64,000 bases of DNA, taken from contig QFXE01000007.1 in the NCBI GenBank assembly GCA_003349915.1, positions 99,460-163,459 on the forward strand, in the 5' to 3' direction. The stretch comes from an endosymbiont of Escarpia spicata. Its GTDB lineage: Bacteria > Pseudomonadota > Gammaproteobacteria > Chromatiales > Chromatiaceae. Shown here piece by piece: positions 8,678 to 16,889 of the stretch; within the stretch, counting starts at the first letter, position 1, and each line of letters opens with the position of its first letter. Below the pieces are notes generated by a model, which made no database searches, was not told the origin of the DNA, and saw nothing but the letters and a program-made list of their open reading frames with translations. A program made the translations under genes and the position numbers.

Positions 8678-8863
8678 ATGCACCATAAGAGAGGAAGACC
8701 GAGAAACCGGAGAGCCGGATGCAAGCTGTGCAAACCCTGGAAAGTCAACGGGATGCGCACGGAACGAGCAGACGGTGAAAAGTTCAGTGACCATCGCCGT
8801 CGAACAATCACTTCCGAAAAAATTTCTGCTTATGATGAAGATATGAACAGTGACTCTGAATGA
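8678..8863 (+). CDS. Small basic protein with CxxC motif
   Basis: The 61-residue protein starts at ATG 8678 (GGATC about 7 nt upstream). It begins MHHKRGRPRNRRAGCKLCKP and continues WKVNGMRTERADGEKFSDHRRR, ending in an acidic tail. It has one C-x-x-C pair in a strongly basic setting, which suggests nucleic acid or rRNA contact, or half of a metal site in a dimer (inference). An upstream ATG at 8642 or an earlier start would add residues with no protein-like character. I recall closely similar short GRPKN-AGCxLCKPWK proteins in other proteobacteria, without a known function. It may be the second gene of the RtcR/sigma-54 unit, 272 bp after the helical protein. Confidence 0.65.
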   Translation: MHHKRGRPRNRRAGCKLCKPWKVNGMRTERADGEKFSDHRRRTITSEKISAYDEDMNSDSE

Positions 8864-9064
8864 ATCAGATACGGCTCGCTGACAATGGAGTGACAGGCCG
8901 ATAGCGCTGGATTTTACAAAGGGAGGTATTTATTCTTCCCGTAAGCAGCAAGCCTGAGCAGGGGAAGAGCCGATATTTTTATCCAGACCCTTCTCTCGCA
9001 GCCTGCCGTCAAATCAATTGAGAATCAATTTCTATCAATCGTAACCATTATCGGAAGCAGCCTT

Positions 9065-9700
9065 GTGTGCAAACAGATTTTCCATATCGTGTTTATCCTC
9101 TGCCTGTTAACACAGACCGGCAGTCTGTCCGCCGACTTGCTATTGGGGGCAAAAGCACCGGACTTCCAGGGCCAGGATCTCAAGGGAAACAGGCACCTGC
9201 TGAGTAATTACGCCGACAAAATCGTGGTCCTTGAGTGGTCCAGTCCCGAGTGCCCCTACTCACGTCGGTATTACGATAACGGCACGCTGGATTCACTGCA
9301 TGAATACGCGGCGAAAAATGGTGTCGCATGGATCAATATAGCACCCAAGCTGCAAAAGTTGACCCCGGCACAGGCCTTAGAGCATTTTGACCCAGCCAAA
9401 AAAACAGTCATCCTGGATATGGAGCTCAATATCTCCACCCTCTATAGCGCAACAACGACACCTCAGATCTTTATCATCGACAGGCAGGGAATCCTTGCCT
9501 ATTCCGGCGCAATAGATTCCAACGCCATGTTGAAAAAAACGCCTGGAAAGCTGGTTCCCTATACCCGAAACGCGCTGAATGATTTGCTTGCAGGCCGGGA
9601 GGTCAGCAAAAAAATAACACGGGCATATGGCTGCTACGTAAAGAACAAGACACCACCCGCAGGCGAACTGCCGCAGATTATTGCGCCCGATTCGCAGTAA
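9065..9700 (+). CDS. Exported thioredoxin-fold (redoxin/AhpC-TSA-like) protein
   Basis: This 211-residue protein starts at GTG, with GGAAG about 8 nt upstream. A signal peptide occupies about 1-23. The redoxin fold follows: GAKAPDFQGQDLKGN (about 28-42), VVLEWSSPECPYSRRYY with one active-site Cys in a C-P-Y-S motif instead of CxxC, then a TTTPQIFIIDRQG cis-Pro segment, and a late Cys in YGCYVKN. This is the organisation of periplasmic peroxiredoxin/thiol-disulfide family members where a single peroxidatic-type Cys may pair with the distal one (family knowledge). Its 3' end overlaps the convergent YceI gene by 23 bp, which may cause antisense interference. Confidence 0.85.
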   Translation: MCKQIFHIVFILCLLTQTGSLSADLLLGAKAPDFQGQDLKGNRHLLSNYADKIVVLEWSSPECPYSRRYYDNGTLDSLHEYAAKNGVAWINIAPKLQKLTPAQALEHFDPAKKTVILDMELNISTLYSATTTPQIFIIDRQGILAYSGAIDSNAMLKKTPGKLVPYTRNALNDLLAGREVSKKITRAYGCYVKNKTPPAGELPQIIAPDSQ

Positions 9701-10334
9701 TGGAGGCCATTACCATCACCTCATCGCCCATGCGTCGTATGCCAACCCTGTCGAGACCATAGACAACACCGAAATCAGAACGCTTGAAAGTACCAAACGA
9801 GGAAAAGGCGGCTACCATCCTGCCTTTACTGGTCTGCCCCGTTTTGTCATGAAACGTGACCTCCATCTCGAAGGGATGTGTCACTCCAACCAGCGTCAGT
9901 TCACCTTTAACGATCGCGGTAATCACACTGGATTTCTCTCCGTATGCATCAAACTGCTGTGCATTCGTACGTTTTATTTCGGTGCTCTTAAAGCTGACCA
10001 GTGGAAATTTGGCTGCATGAAGCAGCTTGGCTCCCATGACGATTGTTTCAATATGATCGCTTCGGTGATATTCATGATCAAAAACTGCGGAAACTGCAGT
10101 AACCGTGATATTGACACTGGAATTCTCCAGATTCTCTTCATCCAGGAATATCTCCCCTGAGACGTTTCCAAACTCACCTTTCAGCAGATCTGGCTCGCAC
10201 ATCTTGGCCGCAATACGGACAAATGACTGCTCACCATCCACTGTATAACGTTCCGCCGAAATAACTGCGGGGGAAAAGAAAAGACCACAAAGAGAGACTA
10301 AAAGGTAACCGAAAAATCCAGATAGTTTAGGCAT
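9678..10334 (-). CDS. YceI family periplasmic lipocalin-like protein
   Basis: This 218-residue YceI-domain protein is exported (signal peptide through FSPAVISA). The mature domain starts ERYTVDGEQSFVRIAAK and contains the family traits: a SGEI strand, HEYHRSDHIETIVMGAKLL, FPLVSFKSTEI, and VKGELTLVGVTHPFEMEV. YceI proteins are beta-barrels that bind isoprenoid-type lipids in the periplasm. ATG at 10334 is chosen because AAGGA sits 6 nt upstream; the open frame extends 51 codons further up without a signal-like start. It converges with and overlaps the exported redoxin gene. A second, distinct YceI gene lies at 23279. Confidence 0.9.
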   Translation of the reverse strand: MPKLSGFFGYLLVSLCGLFFSPAVISAERYTVDGEQSFVRIAAKMCEPDLLKGEFGNVSGEIFLDEENLENSSVNITVTAVSAVFDHEYHRSDHIETIVMGAKLLHAAKFPLVSFKSTEIKRTNAQQFDAYGEKSSVITAIVKGELTLVGVTHPFEMEVTFHDKTGQTSKGRMVAAFSSFGTFKRSDFGVVYGLDRVGIRRMGDEVMVMASITANRAQ

Positions 10335-10697
10335 CATCCATCCTTCAGCATATTGAATCAGTATTGAATACATTACTTTCGGCAGCGTACCACAATAATT
10401 GCTGTCATTTAGTGGCGGGCCAAGAAACACCTCATCATTGAGCAATACACCACACAGCCCCCCGATGCGATCCCGCTTAATTTGCAATCCAGTTTCATGC
10501 GTTTGACGGCCTGACGCAGGCTGTGGGTGGTAACATAGGAATAGATTACAGGGAACAGGGGGTTATTCTGTTCAAGCTCCGGTGACTGCAAAAAACCGTT
10601 TGAGTGACGGAGGGGTGTTACAATCCCTGCTGACTTCAGCCTTTGTGTGGCTTTGGGCTGGACTTGTTTCCATGGAAAAGGACTGTAAGTAGTCAAG
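10335..10697. other. Divergent intergenic region
   Basis: This 363-bp region lies between the divergent YceI and efflux genes and must hold both promoters. I see no clear -35/-10 pair or palindrome. Minus-strand frames across it overlap the start of the efflux adaptor and do not look like proteins. Confidence 0.4.
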
Positions 10698-11807
10698 ATG
10701 AAAATCACCCCGCTGCTGTTGAACCTGGCTTTAAGCCCCCTGCTGCTATCCTGCGGGACAGAGACCGAACCTGTCGCACCAGCGGAAATTCTCCGTCCTG
10801 TTCGCACCCTGGAGGTCGAACCCACCGTCACCAAGGCCACTCGCGAATTTCCCGCCGTGGTGGACGCTGCCAGTAGCGCCAATCTCAGTTTCCGCGTATC
10901 AGGCATCGTCAATGAGATGCTGTTCAAGGAGGGCGAAAAGGTGAAGAAGGGCGAGGTCATCGCCAAGCTGGATCAGACCGACGCCAGAATTGAACTGAAG
11001 TCCAGCCAGGCCAGTTACGAGACTGCCAGATCCAATTTCCAGCGCGGCAAGAAACTCGTCGGCCCCGGCCATATCTCCCAATCCGATTTTGACAAACTCA
11101 ACGCACAGTACGCCACCGCAGAGGCCCAGTTGGCAGCGACAAGGCAGAGCCTGAATTACACTGTACTGCACGCTTCCTTTGATGGCCGCATCGCGAGGCG
11201 CTTCGTCGAAAGGCACGAGGAAGTCACCCCGCAGACCCAGATCGTCACCCTGCAGGATATCTCCACGCTCACCATCCAGATCAATGTGCCGGAAAGCATC
11301 ATGTTACGCACCCGGAAGAAGACTCAGGTGCATTCCTACTTCGTAAAGTTCGACGCCATCGCCGAACAGCGCTTCCCGCTAAAGCTCAAAGAGGCGGCAA
11401 TCAGCGCGGACGAGGAGAACCAAACCTATGAAGTGACCTTCACCATGCCCCGTGTGAAAGGCTACACTATTCTCCCCGGCATAAGCGCGGTGGTGGTCAT
11501 CGAGACCGAGAGCAGCGCTGAGGATAACGGCGCCATATTCCATGTGCCCGCCTCTTCGGTGCTGGAAGATATGCAGGGGCGTTATGTGTATGTGGTGGAG
11601 GCACTGGCTGAATCCGATACCAATCCCGAGACCAGCAAGAGTGGCGTCGGCGTCATCCAACGCCGTACCATCACCACCGGTGAGCTTGACGCCCGTGGCC
11701 TGCTCATCTCCTCAGGCCTGAAACAGGGCGACCACGTCCTCACCGCAGGTATGAGCCAGGCACAACCGGATATGAAAGTCCGTTGGAATCCGGGGACTAA
11801 ACCTTGA
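10698..11807 (+). CDS. RND efflux periplasmic adaptor (membrane fusion) lipoprotein
   Basis: This 369-residue adaptor carries a lipoprotein signal with the lipobox LLSC and acylated Cys19. The lipoyl-like half motifs include FRVSGIVNEMLFKEGEKVKKGEVIAKLD (about 66-93). The coiled-coil hairpin is about 95-150 (ELKSSQASYETARSNFQ to AEAQLAATRQSL), followed by YTVLHASFDGRIARRFVERHEEV and a beta-barrel. It links an inner-membrane RND pump to an outer-membrane channel. The stop overlaps the TTG start of the pump gene by 4 bp (TTGA). No TolC-type channel gene is nearby, so the pair probably borrows one. The substrate cannot be told. Confidence 0.93.
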   Translation: MKITPLLLNLALSPLLLSCGTETEPVAPAEILRPVRTLEVEPTVTKATREFPAVVDAASSANLSFRVSGIVNEMLFKEGEKVKKGEVIAKLDQTDARIELKSSQASYETARSNFQRGKKLVGPGHISQSDFDKLNAQYATAEAQLAATRQSLNYTVLHASFDGRIARRFVERHEEVTPQTQIVTLQDISTLTIQINVPESIMLRTRKKTQVHSYFVKFDAIAEQRFPLKLKEAAISADEENQTYEVTFTMPRVKGYTILPGISAVVVIETESSAEDNGAIFHVPASSVLEDMQGRYVYVVEALAESDTNPETSKSGVGVIQRRTITTGELDARGLLISSGLKQGDHVLTAGMSQAQPDMKVRWNPGTKP

Positions 11808-14800
11808 ACATCACCGAGTTCGCGCTGAAGAACAACCGGACGACCCTGGTCCTATTGGTGGTTCTGCTGTTGGCCGGTGTGGATGCGTTCACCAAGATGC
11901 CCCGCGCCTACGATCCGGGTTTCGTCATCCGCACCGCCCAGGTGACCACCTATTTCCCCGGCGCCAGTCCGCAGCGCGTCGAACAGCTTGTGACAGATAA
12001 GTTGGAAACAGTCATTCAGCAGATTCCGGAGCTGGATTTCGTCACCAGTGAATCCCGTGCAGGGGTCTCCATCATCTCGGTCAATATCAGAGAGAGCTAC
12101 GCCGTCATGCGACCGATCTGGGACGATCTGCGGCGCAAGATCGACAGCGCAGCGGGTGATCTGCCGGACGGCATCGTCGGCCCCATCGTCAACGATGAAT
12201 TCGGCGACGTGTTCGACATCGTCATCGGCGTTACCGGGCCGGATTTCAACTATGCCGAGTTGAATGAGTTTGCCAAGCAGACCCGCGATGAACTCCTGCG
12301 CCTTCCGGATGCCGCCAAGGTTCAGCTTTACGGCGCCCAGGACGAACGCATCTTCGTGGAATACAACAATGCGCGCCTGACGGAACTGGGCATCTCACCC
12401 GCACAACTCAGCCAGATGCTGGCCAGCCGCAACATCATCGTTGCCGGTGGCACAGTCACCCTGGGCCGGGAACGCATCGACTTGGAACCCAGCGGTAACT
12501 ACGAGACCCTGGAAGAGATTCGCCATACCATCATCCAGGTACCGGGCAACCGCACCCTGATCTACCTGAAAGACGTAGCCAAGGTCTGGCGCGGCTATAT
12601 CGATCCTCCAGCCACCAAGGTCCACGCCGACGGCACACCCGCCCTGGCACTGGGCATCTCCATGCGAGAGGGCGGCAACAACATCATGCTCGGCAAACAG
12701 GTGTCGGAAGTCTTGGCGGACCTGCAGGGAGCCTATCCGTTGGGCCTCAATCTGGACATCGTGCATTTCACACCCGATGAAGTGCGGGACAAGGTCAACA
12801 GCTTTGTCTCCAACCTGATGCAGGCCATCGCCGTGGTGGCGGCGGTGATGATCGTCTCCCTGGGACTGCGCAGCGGAATGATCGTCGCAGCCTTGATTCC
12901 CGCCAGTATGATCATCACCATGCTGATCATGTCCTTCTTCGATATCGGACTGGATCAGATCTCGCTGGCCGCCCTGATCATCGCCCTGGGTATGCTCGTG
13001 GACAACGGCATCGTCATGTCAGAAAGCATCATGACGCGCATGGCCAACGGCATGGAGAGGGTGCAAGCAGCCATTGAATCCGCCGCCGAGCTGCGTGTTC
13101 CACTGCTCACATCCTCCCTGACTACCTCTGCTGCTTTTCTGCCCATATTCCTGGCCGAATCCACCACAGGTGAATTCACCGCCTCCCTGTTTAAGGTCGT
13201 CACCATCACCCTACTCTGTTCCTGGATCCTGTCGCTGACGGTCATCCCTATGCTGGCAGTGACCTTCCTCAAGGTGGAACAGCAGCAGGAGAGCTTGGAC
13301 AGCGCCTTCTACCGGGGTTACCGGGGCACGCTGAAACTACTGCTCAGGTTCAGATTTTCCACCCTGTTGATCATCGCCCTGGTGTTCGCCTCCGCGTTGT
13401 ACAGCTTTCGTTTCATCCCCAACATTTTCTTCCCACCCTCGGACCGAACCTATTTCAAACTCGAACTGGAACTGCCCCTGGGCACCTCCATTGAAACGAC
13501 CGAGTCGGTGGTGAAACAGATCGAGGGCTTTATTGAGGATGAACTGAAACCCGCACAGCCGGCTTCTGATGAATTGGCGGTGGAAGCCGAAGGCGTCACC
13601 CGCACCGTGAGTTATATCGGCTTTGGCGGGATGCGCTTCGTACTCACCCATTCGCCCCACTCTGTCAGTTCAAACTACGCCCTGATCATCGTGCATGTCA
13701 CCTCAGCAGAGGCCATCACCGGGTTGATGGAAAAGCTCGACCACTACACCTTCGAACATTTCCCCGATCTGCGTGTAACCATGCGCCGTTTTGAAAACGG
13801 CGCGGCCATCGCCAACCCGGTGGAAGTCCGCCTCTCCGGCCGCGACACGGACGAACTCTTCTCTCTGGTCGCCCAGGTCAAGCAGAAAATGAGGGAGGTC
13901 CCCGGGCTGAGGACCATCAACGACGATTGGGGTCAGCGGATCAAGAAACTGGCGGTTAAGATCGACCAGTCGCGAGCCCTGCGCTCCGGTGTCTCCAGCG
14001 AGGACATCGCCGTCTCCCTGCAGGCGGGCTTGAGCGGCATGGAACTCACCCAATTCCGCGAGGACGATGAAGTGATTCCGGTCATACTGCGATCCTCCAT
14101 CGCCGACCGACAGGATATCGGCAAGCTTGAGGCCCTGTCGGTCTACTCTCAGGCCAGCGGCGACGCCGTCCCACTCAAGCAGGTAGCGGACATGGATGTG
14201 CTGTGGGAATCCTCGATAATTCTCCGCCGTGACCGTATGAAAACCGTTTCCGTCGGTGCTCAGCTAGAAGAAGGCAGCACCGCGGCTGTAGCCTTCGCCG
14301 CGCTTAGACCCTGGCTGACAGCCCAACAAGCCGACTGGCCACCCGGCTACCGATACGAACTCGGCGGCGAAGCCGAATCCTCCGGCGCCGCCACTCAGTC
14401 CATCGCCGAAAAACTGCCCATCGCCGGCTTCATCATCATCATGCTGCTGGTGGCCCAGTTCAACTCTCTGCGCAAGTCACTCATCGTGATCCTCACCATC
14501 CCCCTGGGACTTATCGGTGTGATCTACGGACTCATCCTCGCCGACTCTTTCTTCGGCTTCATGACCCTACTGGGTGTGATCTCCCTGGCCGGCATCGTCA
14601 TCAACAACGCCATCGTCCTTCTTGAACGCATCCAGCTTGAACTGGAGGTCAACGGACTGCCACCGCAACAGGCCATCATCGAAGCCGCCCAGCGCCGCCT
14701 GCGTCCCATCCTGCTCACCACAGCCACCACCGTGCTGGGCCTGATCCCTCTCTACTTGGGAGGAGGAGAAATGTGGGAGCCGATGGCGGTCGCCATCATT

Positions 14801-14914
14801 GCCGGAATTTTGCTCTCCACTATTTTGACGTTGGGGATCATACCCGTGATTTATGCTGTGCTTTACAGGGTCAAGAGTCCTCAGCCTGCGGAGGTCTCCA
14901 CCCAGCCCGGGTGA
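11804..14914 (+). CDS. RND family efflux pump, inner membrane permease
   Basis: This 1036-residue protein has the RND layout: one N-terminal helix, a large periplasmic loop, helices 2-6 (from about 330), a second periplasmic loop and helices 8-12. Conserved pieces include FPGASPQRVEQLVTDKLE, the helix-4 segment LAALIIALGMLVDNGIVMSES with its proton-relay acidic residue, and near the C-terminus LGVISLAGIVINNAIVLLE. The start is TTG at 11804, inside the stop of the adaptor gene (TTGA), an unusual start that suggests translational coupling. It forms a proton-driven tripartite pump with the adaptor. The substrate class (drug, lipid or metal) is not clear; the lack of heavy-metal signature motifs favours an HAE/hydrophobe type. 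Confidence 0.93.
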   Translation: MNITEFALKNNRTTLVLLVVLLLAGVDAFTKMPRAYDPGFVIRTAQVTTYFPGASPQRVEQLVTDKLETVIQQIPELDFVTSESRAGVSIISVNIRESYAVMRPIWDDLRRKIDSAAGDLPDGIVGPIVNDEFGDVFDIVIGVTGPDFNYAELNEFAKQTRDELLRLPDAAKVQLYGAQDERIFVEYNNARLTELGISPAQLSQMLASRNIIVAGGTVTLGRERIDLEPSGNYETLEEIRHTIIQVPGNRTLIYLKDVAKVWRGYIDPPATKVHADGTPALALGISMREGGNNIMLGKQVSEVLADLQGAYPLGLNLDIVHFTPDEVRDKVNSFVSNLMQAIAVVAAVMIVSLGLRSGMIVAALIPASMIITMLIMSFFDIGLDQISLAALIIALGMLVDNGIVMSESIMTRMANGMERVQAAIESAAELRVPLLTSSLTTSAAFLPIFLAESTTGEFTASLFKVVTITLLCSWILSLTVIPMLAVTFLKVEQQQESLDSAFYRGYRGTLKLLLRFRFSTLLIIALVFASALYSFRFIPNIFFPPSDRTYFKLELELPLGTSIETTESVVKQIEGFIEDELKPAQPASDELAVEAEGVTRTVSYIGFGGMRFVLTHSPHSVSSNYALIIVHVTSAEAITGLMEKLDHYTFEHFPDLRVTMRRFENGAAIANPVEVRLSGRDTDELFSLVAQVKQKMREVPGLRTINDDWGQRIKKLAVKIDQSRALRSGVSSEDIAVSLQAGLSGMELTQFREDDEVIPVILRSSIADRQDIGKLEALSVYSQASGDAVPLKQVADMDVLWESSIILRRDRMKTVSVGAQLEEGSTAAVAFAALRPWLTAQQADWPPGYRYELGGEAESSGAATQSIAEKLPIAGFIIIMLLVAQFNSLRKSLIVILTIPLGLIGVIYGLILADSFFGFMTLLGVISLAGIVINNAIVLLERIQLELEVNGLPPQQAIIEAAQRRLRPILLTTATTVLGLIPLYLGGGEMWEPMAVAIIAGILLSTILTLGIIPVIYAVLYRVKSPQPAEVSTQPG

Positions 14915-15045
14915 TCAGTGCAGACAAACTGCATCTGTATCCCCATACCAAAATCGTGTTTCAGGTAGGTCGCAACGGCCTGAATGCCCGCGCCCTATTG
15001 AAGAAACTGTACTTGCCGGGATGACGGTATGGCTAATTCTGTTGA

Positions 15046-15071
15046 AAGAAAAAGGGAGGCCGAAGCCCCCC
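15046..15071 (-). terminator. Terminator of the PEP-CTERM gene
   Basis: On the minus strand, a GGGGGGC-TTCG-GCCTCCC stem-loop (15071-15054) is followed by a T-rich tract (15053-15046). It lies 20 bp past the stop codon at 15091. Confidence 0.8.
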
Positions 15072-15090
15072 TATCTATCAGGATATAGCG

Positions 15091-15716
15091 TTACGCCCGC
15101 CTGCGACGACGGACTGCTCCTATTCCCAAAAGTCCCGCTGCAAGCAACACGAGGCTGGTGGGTTCCGGCACGGCTGTGCCGTAAGCTTGAATCTCCGACA
15201 CAGAGTAATACCCATCGCCGGAATTAGCTTGAAACCGGAGGGCGTCCGTTACAATGGGCGTTGAGAGCAAGTGCCTTTGCGTATCGTCCAGAGGATTTGG
15301 GCGAGTCTGCTCTCCCCATCCCCCAACGACAGGCACACTCCATGCAAGTTGCCACACGGAGCCACCAAGATCCCAGTAGAGCAGGTCGTAAGAATCGTTG
15401 TCGTCTGCCTGAACGATAAGACTCTCGATGTTAAAAGTTCCCCCCAAGTCTATGTCCAGATATTGACCACCACCGCCTTGGCTAATATCCCACCATACGG
15501 TGCCCTGATCCCACTGAGTGCTTCGTGGCAAGAAGACGTCGTCGACGACGGTGCTCGCATCTACGACCGTCGAGCCGCCCATCCACCCGTGAAGAACTCA
15601 CCGTTTAGTGTTACGGTCTTGTTGAGTGCAACATTGACGACGGTCGCCTGTGCTCCCATGCTCCACAATAACGACCCAAAGAAGACCAGTAAGAAACCTT
15701 TCCAAAGTGTCCGCAT
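15091..15716 (-). pseudogene. PEP-CTERM sorted discoidin-like protein, single frameshift
   Basis: The start is ATG at 15716, with AAGGAG 6 nt upstream. The first frame gives a signal peptide (MRTLWKGFLLVFFGSLLWSMGAQA in two parts around the core) and NVALNKTVTLNGEFFTGG, then hits a stop near 15570. The next frame, open from about 15582, continues MGGSTVVDASTVVDD, a discoidin/F5-8C-like region (TVWWDISQ, DIDLGGTFNIESLIVQADDND, WDLGG) and the C-terminal sorting signal VPEPTSLVLLAAGLLGIG followed by RRRRR. The 626-bp span is one base short of 209 codons, so a one-base loss near 15583 explains the break. If intact it would be a 208-residue exosortase substrate exported to the surface. Either a real frameshift or a sequencing error. 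Confidence 0.85.
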
Positions 15717-16245
15717 AATTAACTCCTTCAACTTGCTTTTTTGCTATCTACTTTCCGCTCATCGACTCCGAACCGTCTTTTCTTCTAACGAGAAATACAA
15801 CCGCTAACTTACAGATATAACTGATGCATTCTGTGAGTTTTCAGCATGACCGACTGAGTCTTGCCTTATTTACAACGCATAATTTAAGCCAAAAAACTAT
15901 TTACCAACATTAACAATGGCATACTGGACAGAGTCTGTAGTCCATGGCACATGACATGTAAAATATTCCGACATTAATTAAGAATTGAAGTAGTTATATG
16001 ATTACTTTAAAGCATATTCCATTGGTTAAATTGACCTGGTTGCTGCTTGATGGCGGAAGGCATCAACATTAAAAACAACAGCTTAACCGCATAAACGGTA
16101 GGTGTTTAACGGTTTCGGCCGTGCTGTAAAGAAACCCGACAATCATCGGGATCTGTTCGGCTGGGGATTTCAGCCCAAAAAGAGGCTGAGGTTGTGCGGA
16201 AAGGGCTAGCAAAAACGCCCGATTCTTCAGAGAATTTCGAGTGGC
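15717..16245. other. AT-rich intergenic region
   Basis: About 530 bp without a gene. It holds the promoter region of the PEP-CTERM gene. A weak sigma-54-like pattern (TGG, 10 bases, GC) on the minus strand at 15877-15891 is too degenerate and too far from the gene to call. Nothing else is supported. Confidence 0.4.
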
Positions 16246-16279
16246 AAAAAAAAGGGCCTACGAATTAACGTAAGCCCTT
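16246..16279 (-). terminator. Terminator of tRNA-Glu
   Basis: The arms at 16269-16279 and 16252-16262 pair over 11 bp with one wobble, with a 6-nt loop. On the minus strand they are followed by a run of eight T (16253-16246). It lies 9 bp past the tRNA 3' end. Confidence 0.85.
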
Positions 16280-16287
16280 GTTTTATA

Positions 16288-16363
16288 TGGCGTCCCCAAG
16301 GGGAGTCGAACCCCTGTTACCGGCGTGAAAGGCCAGTGTCCTAGGCCTCTAGACGATGGGGAC
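16288..16363 (-). tRNA. tRNA-Glu (UUC)
   Basis: This is a 76-nt cloverleaf with GTCCCCA/TGGGGAC acceptor, anticodon loop CTTTCAC (anticodon TTC), T-arm CAGGGGTTCGACTCCCCTT and encoded CCA. It matches the known gammaproteobacterial tRNA-Glu closely. The top of the anticodon stem has a G-U pair. Confidence 0.97.
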
Positions 16364-16489
16364 AGATCCTTTCCGGTGGGCCAAAATCGGCGACCTCCGA
16401 ACAGGAGAGCGCGAAATTTACGGGAGTTTGCCTACGGTGTCAAGACTGAGGCCGCCCTTCACGGGGAAAAGCATTCACTCAAAATGCAC

Positions 16490-16555
16490 GTAGGAGCAGC
16501 GCCTCGCCGCGATTGCTCCGTAGATGGGTAGATCACGGCGAGGCGCCGCTCCTAC
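16490..16555. repeat. REP-like inverted repeat, family 2, copy 1
   Basis: The arms at 16490-16513 and 16532-16555 begin GTAGGAGC and contain the CGCCTCGCCGCG core. They pair over 24 bp with only two G-U type differences. The right-arm core (GGCGAGGCGCCGCTCCTAC) recurs at 19134-19152 and in degenerate form at 17791-17813. Confidence 0.8.
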
Positions 16556-16582
16556 AAATTCGGGCTCAGAACGTTACAGGTA

Positions 16583-16807
16583 TTACGTTCTAAGAACAGA
16601 GGAAAAAGCGTCAATCTGTCCTGACGGCTCGATAGACGCCGTGGTGCCTGGAATAGCAAAATTCTTGATGAACTCCGGCTGATTTTTGACTACGCCGACG
16701 AAACCCTCATCCAGGCTCCCTTTGGCCGGACGCAGCCTGCGATAGTGCTTGAGGATTTGCGCCAGGCAGCAGGAGAGGAAATATCGGCAGGCGCTGGCTG
16801 TTTTCAT
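16583..16807 (-). CDS. Doubtful short reading frame
   Basis: This 74-codon frame lies between tRNA-Glu and nei. It has no clear ribosome site, no signal peptide and no recognised domain. The stretch RLRPAKGSLDEGFVGVVKNQPEFIKNF looks protein-like, so a degraded gene remnant is possible. It could equally be chance. Confidence 0.2.
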   Translation of the reverse strand: MKTASACRYFLSCCLAQILKHYRRLRPAKGSLDEGFVGVVKNQPEFIKNFAIPGTTASIEPSGQIDAFSSVLRT

Positions 16808-16889
16808 GGGGTGAGATATTGCGTATCAGGGCGACCTCTGCCGGATCCAGGGTAGAATACCCTGCTCCGCCAAACGAAAGACTCAAGCG

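Noticed and set aside
10409-10966. Minus-strand 185-codon frame over the efflux adaptor start
   Set aside because: It overlaps the well-supported adaptor gene and shows no domain or ribosome site.
15877-15891. Sigma-54-like TGG-N10-GC on the minus strand upstream of the PEP-CTERM gene
   Set aside because: Only the invariant dinucleotides match, and it lies 160 bp from the start; some PEP-CTERM genes have such promoters, but support is too thin.
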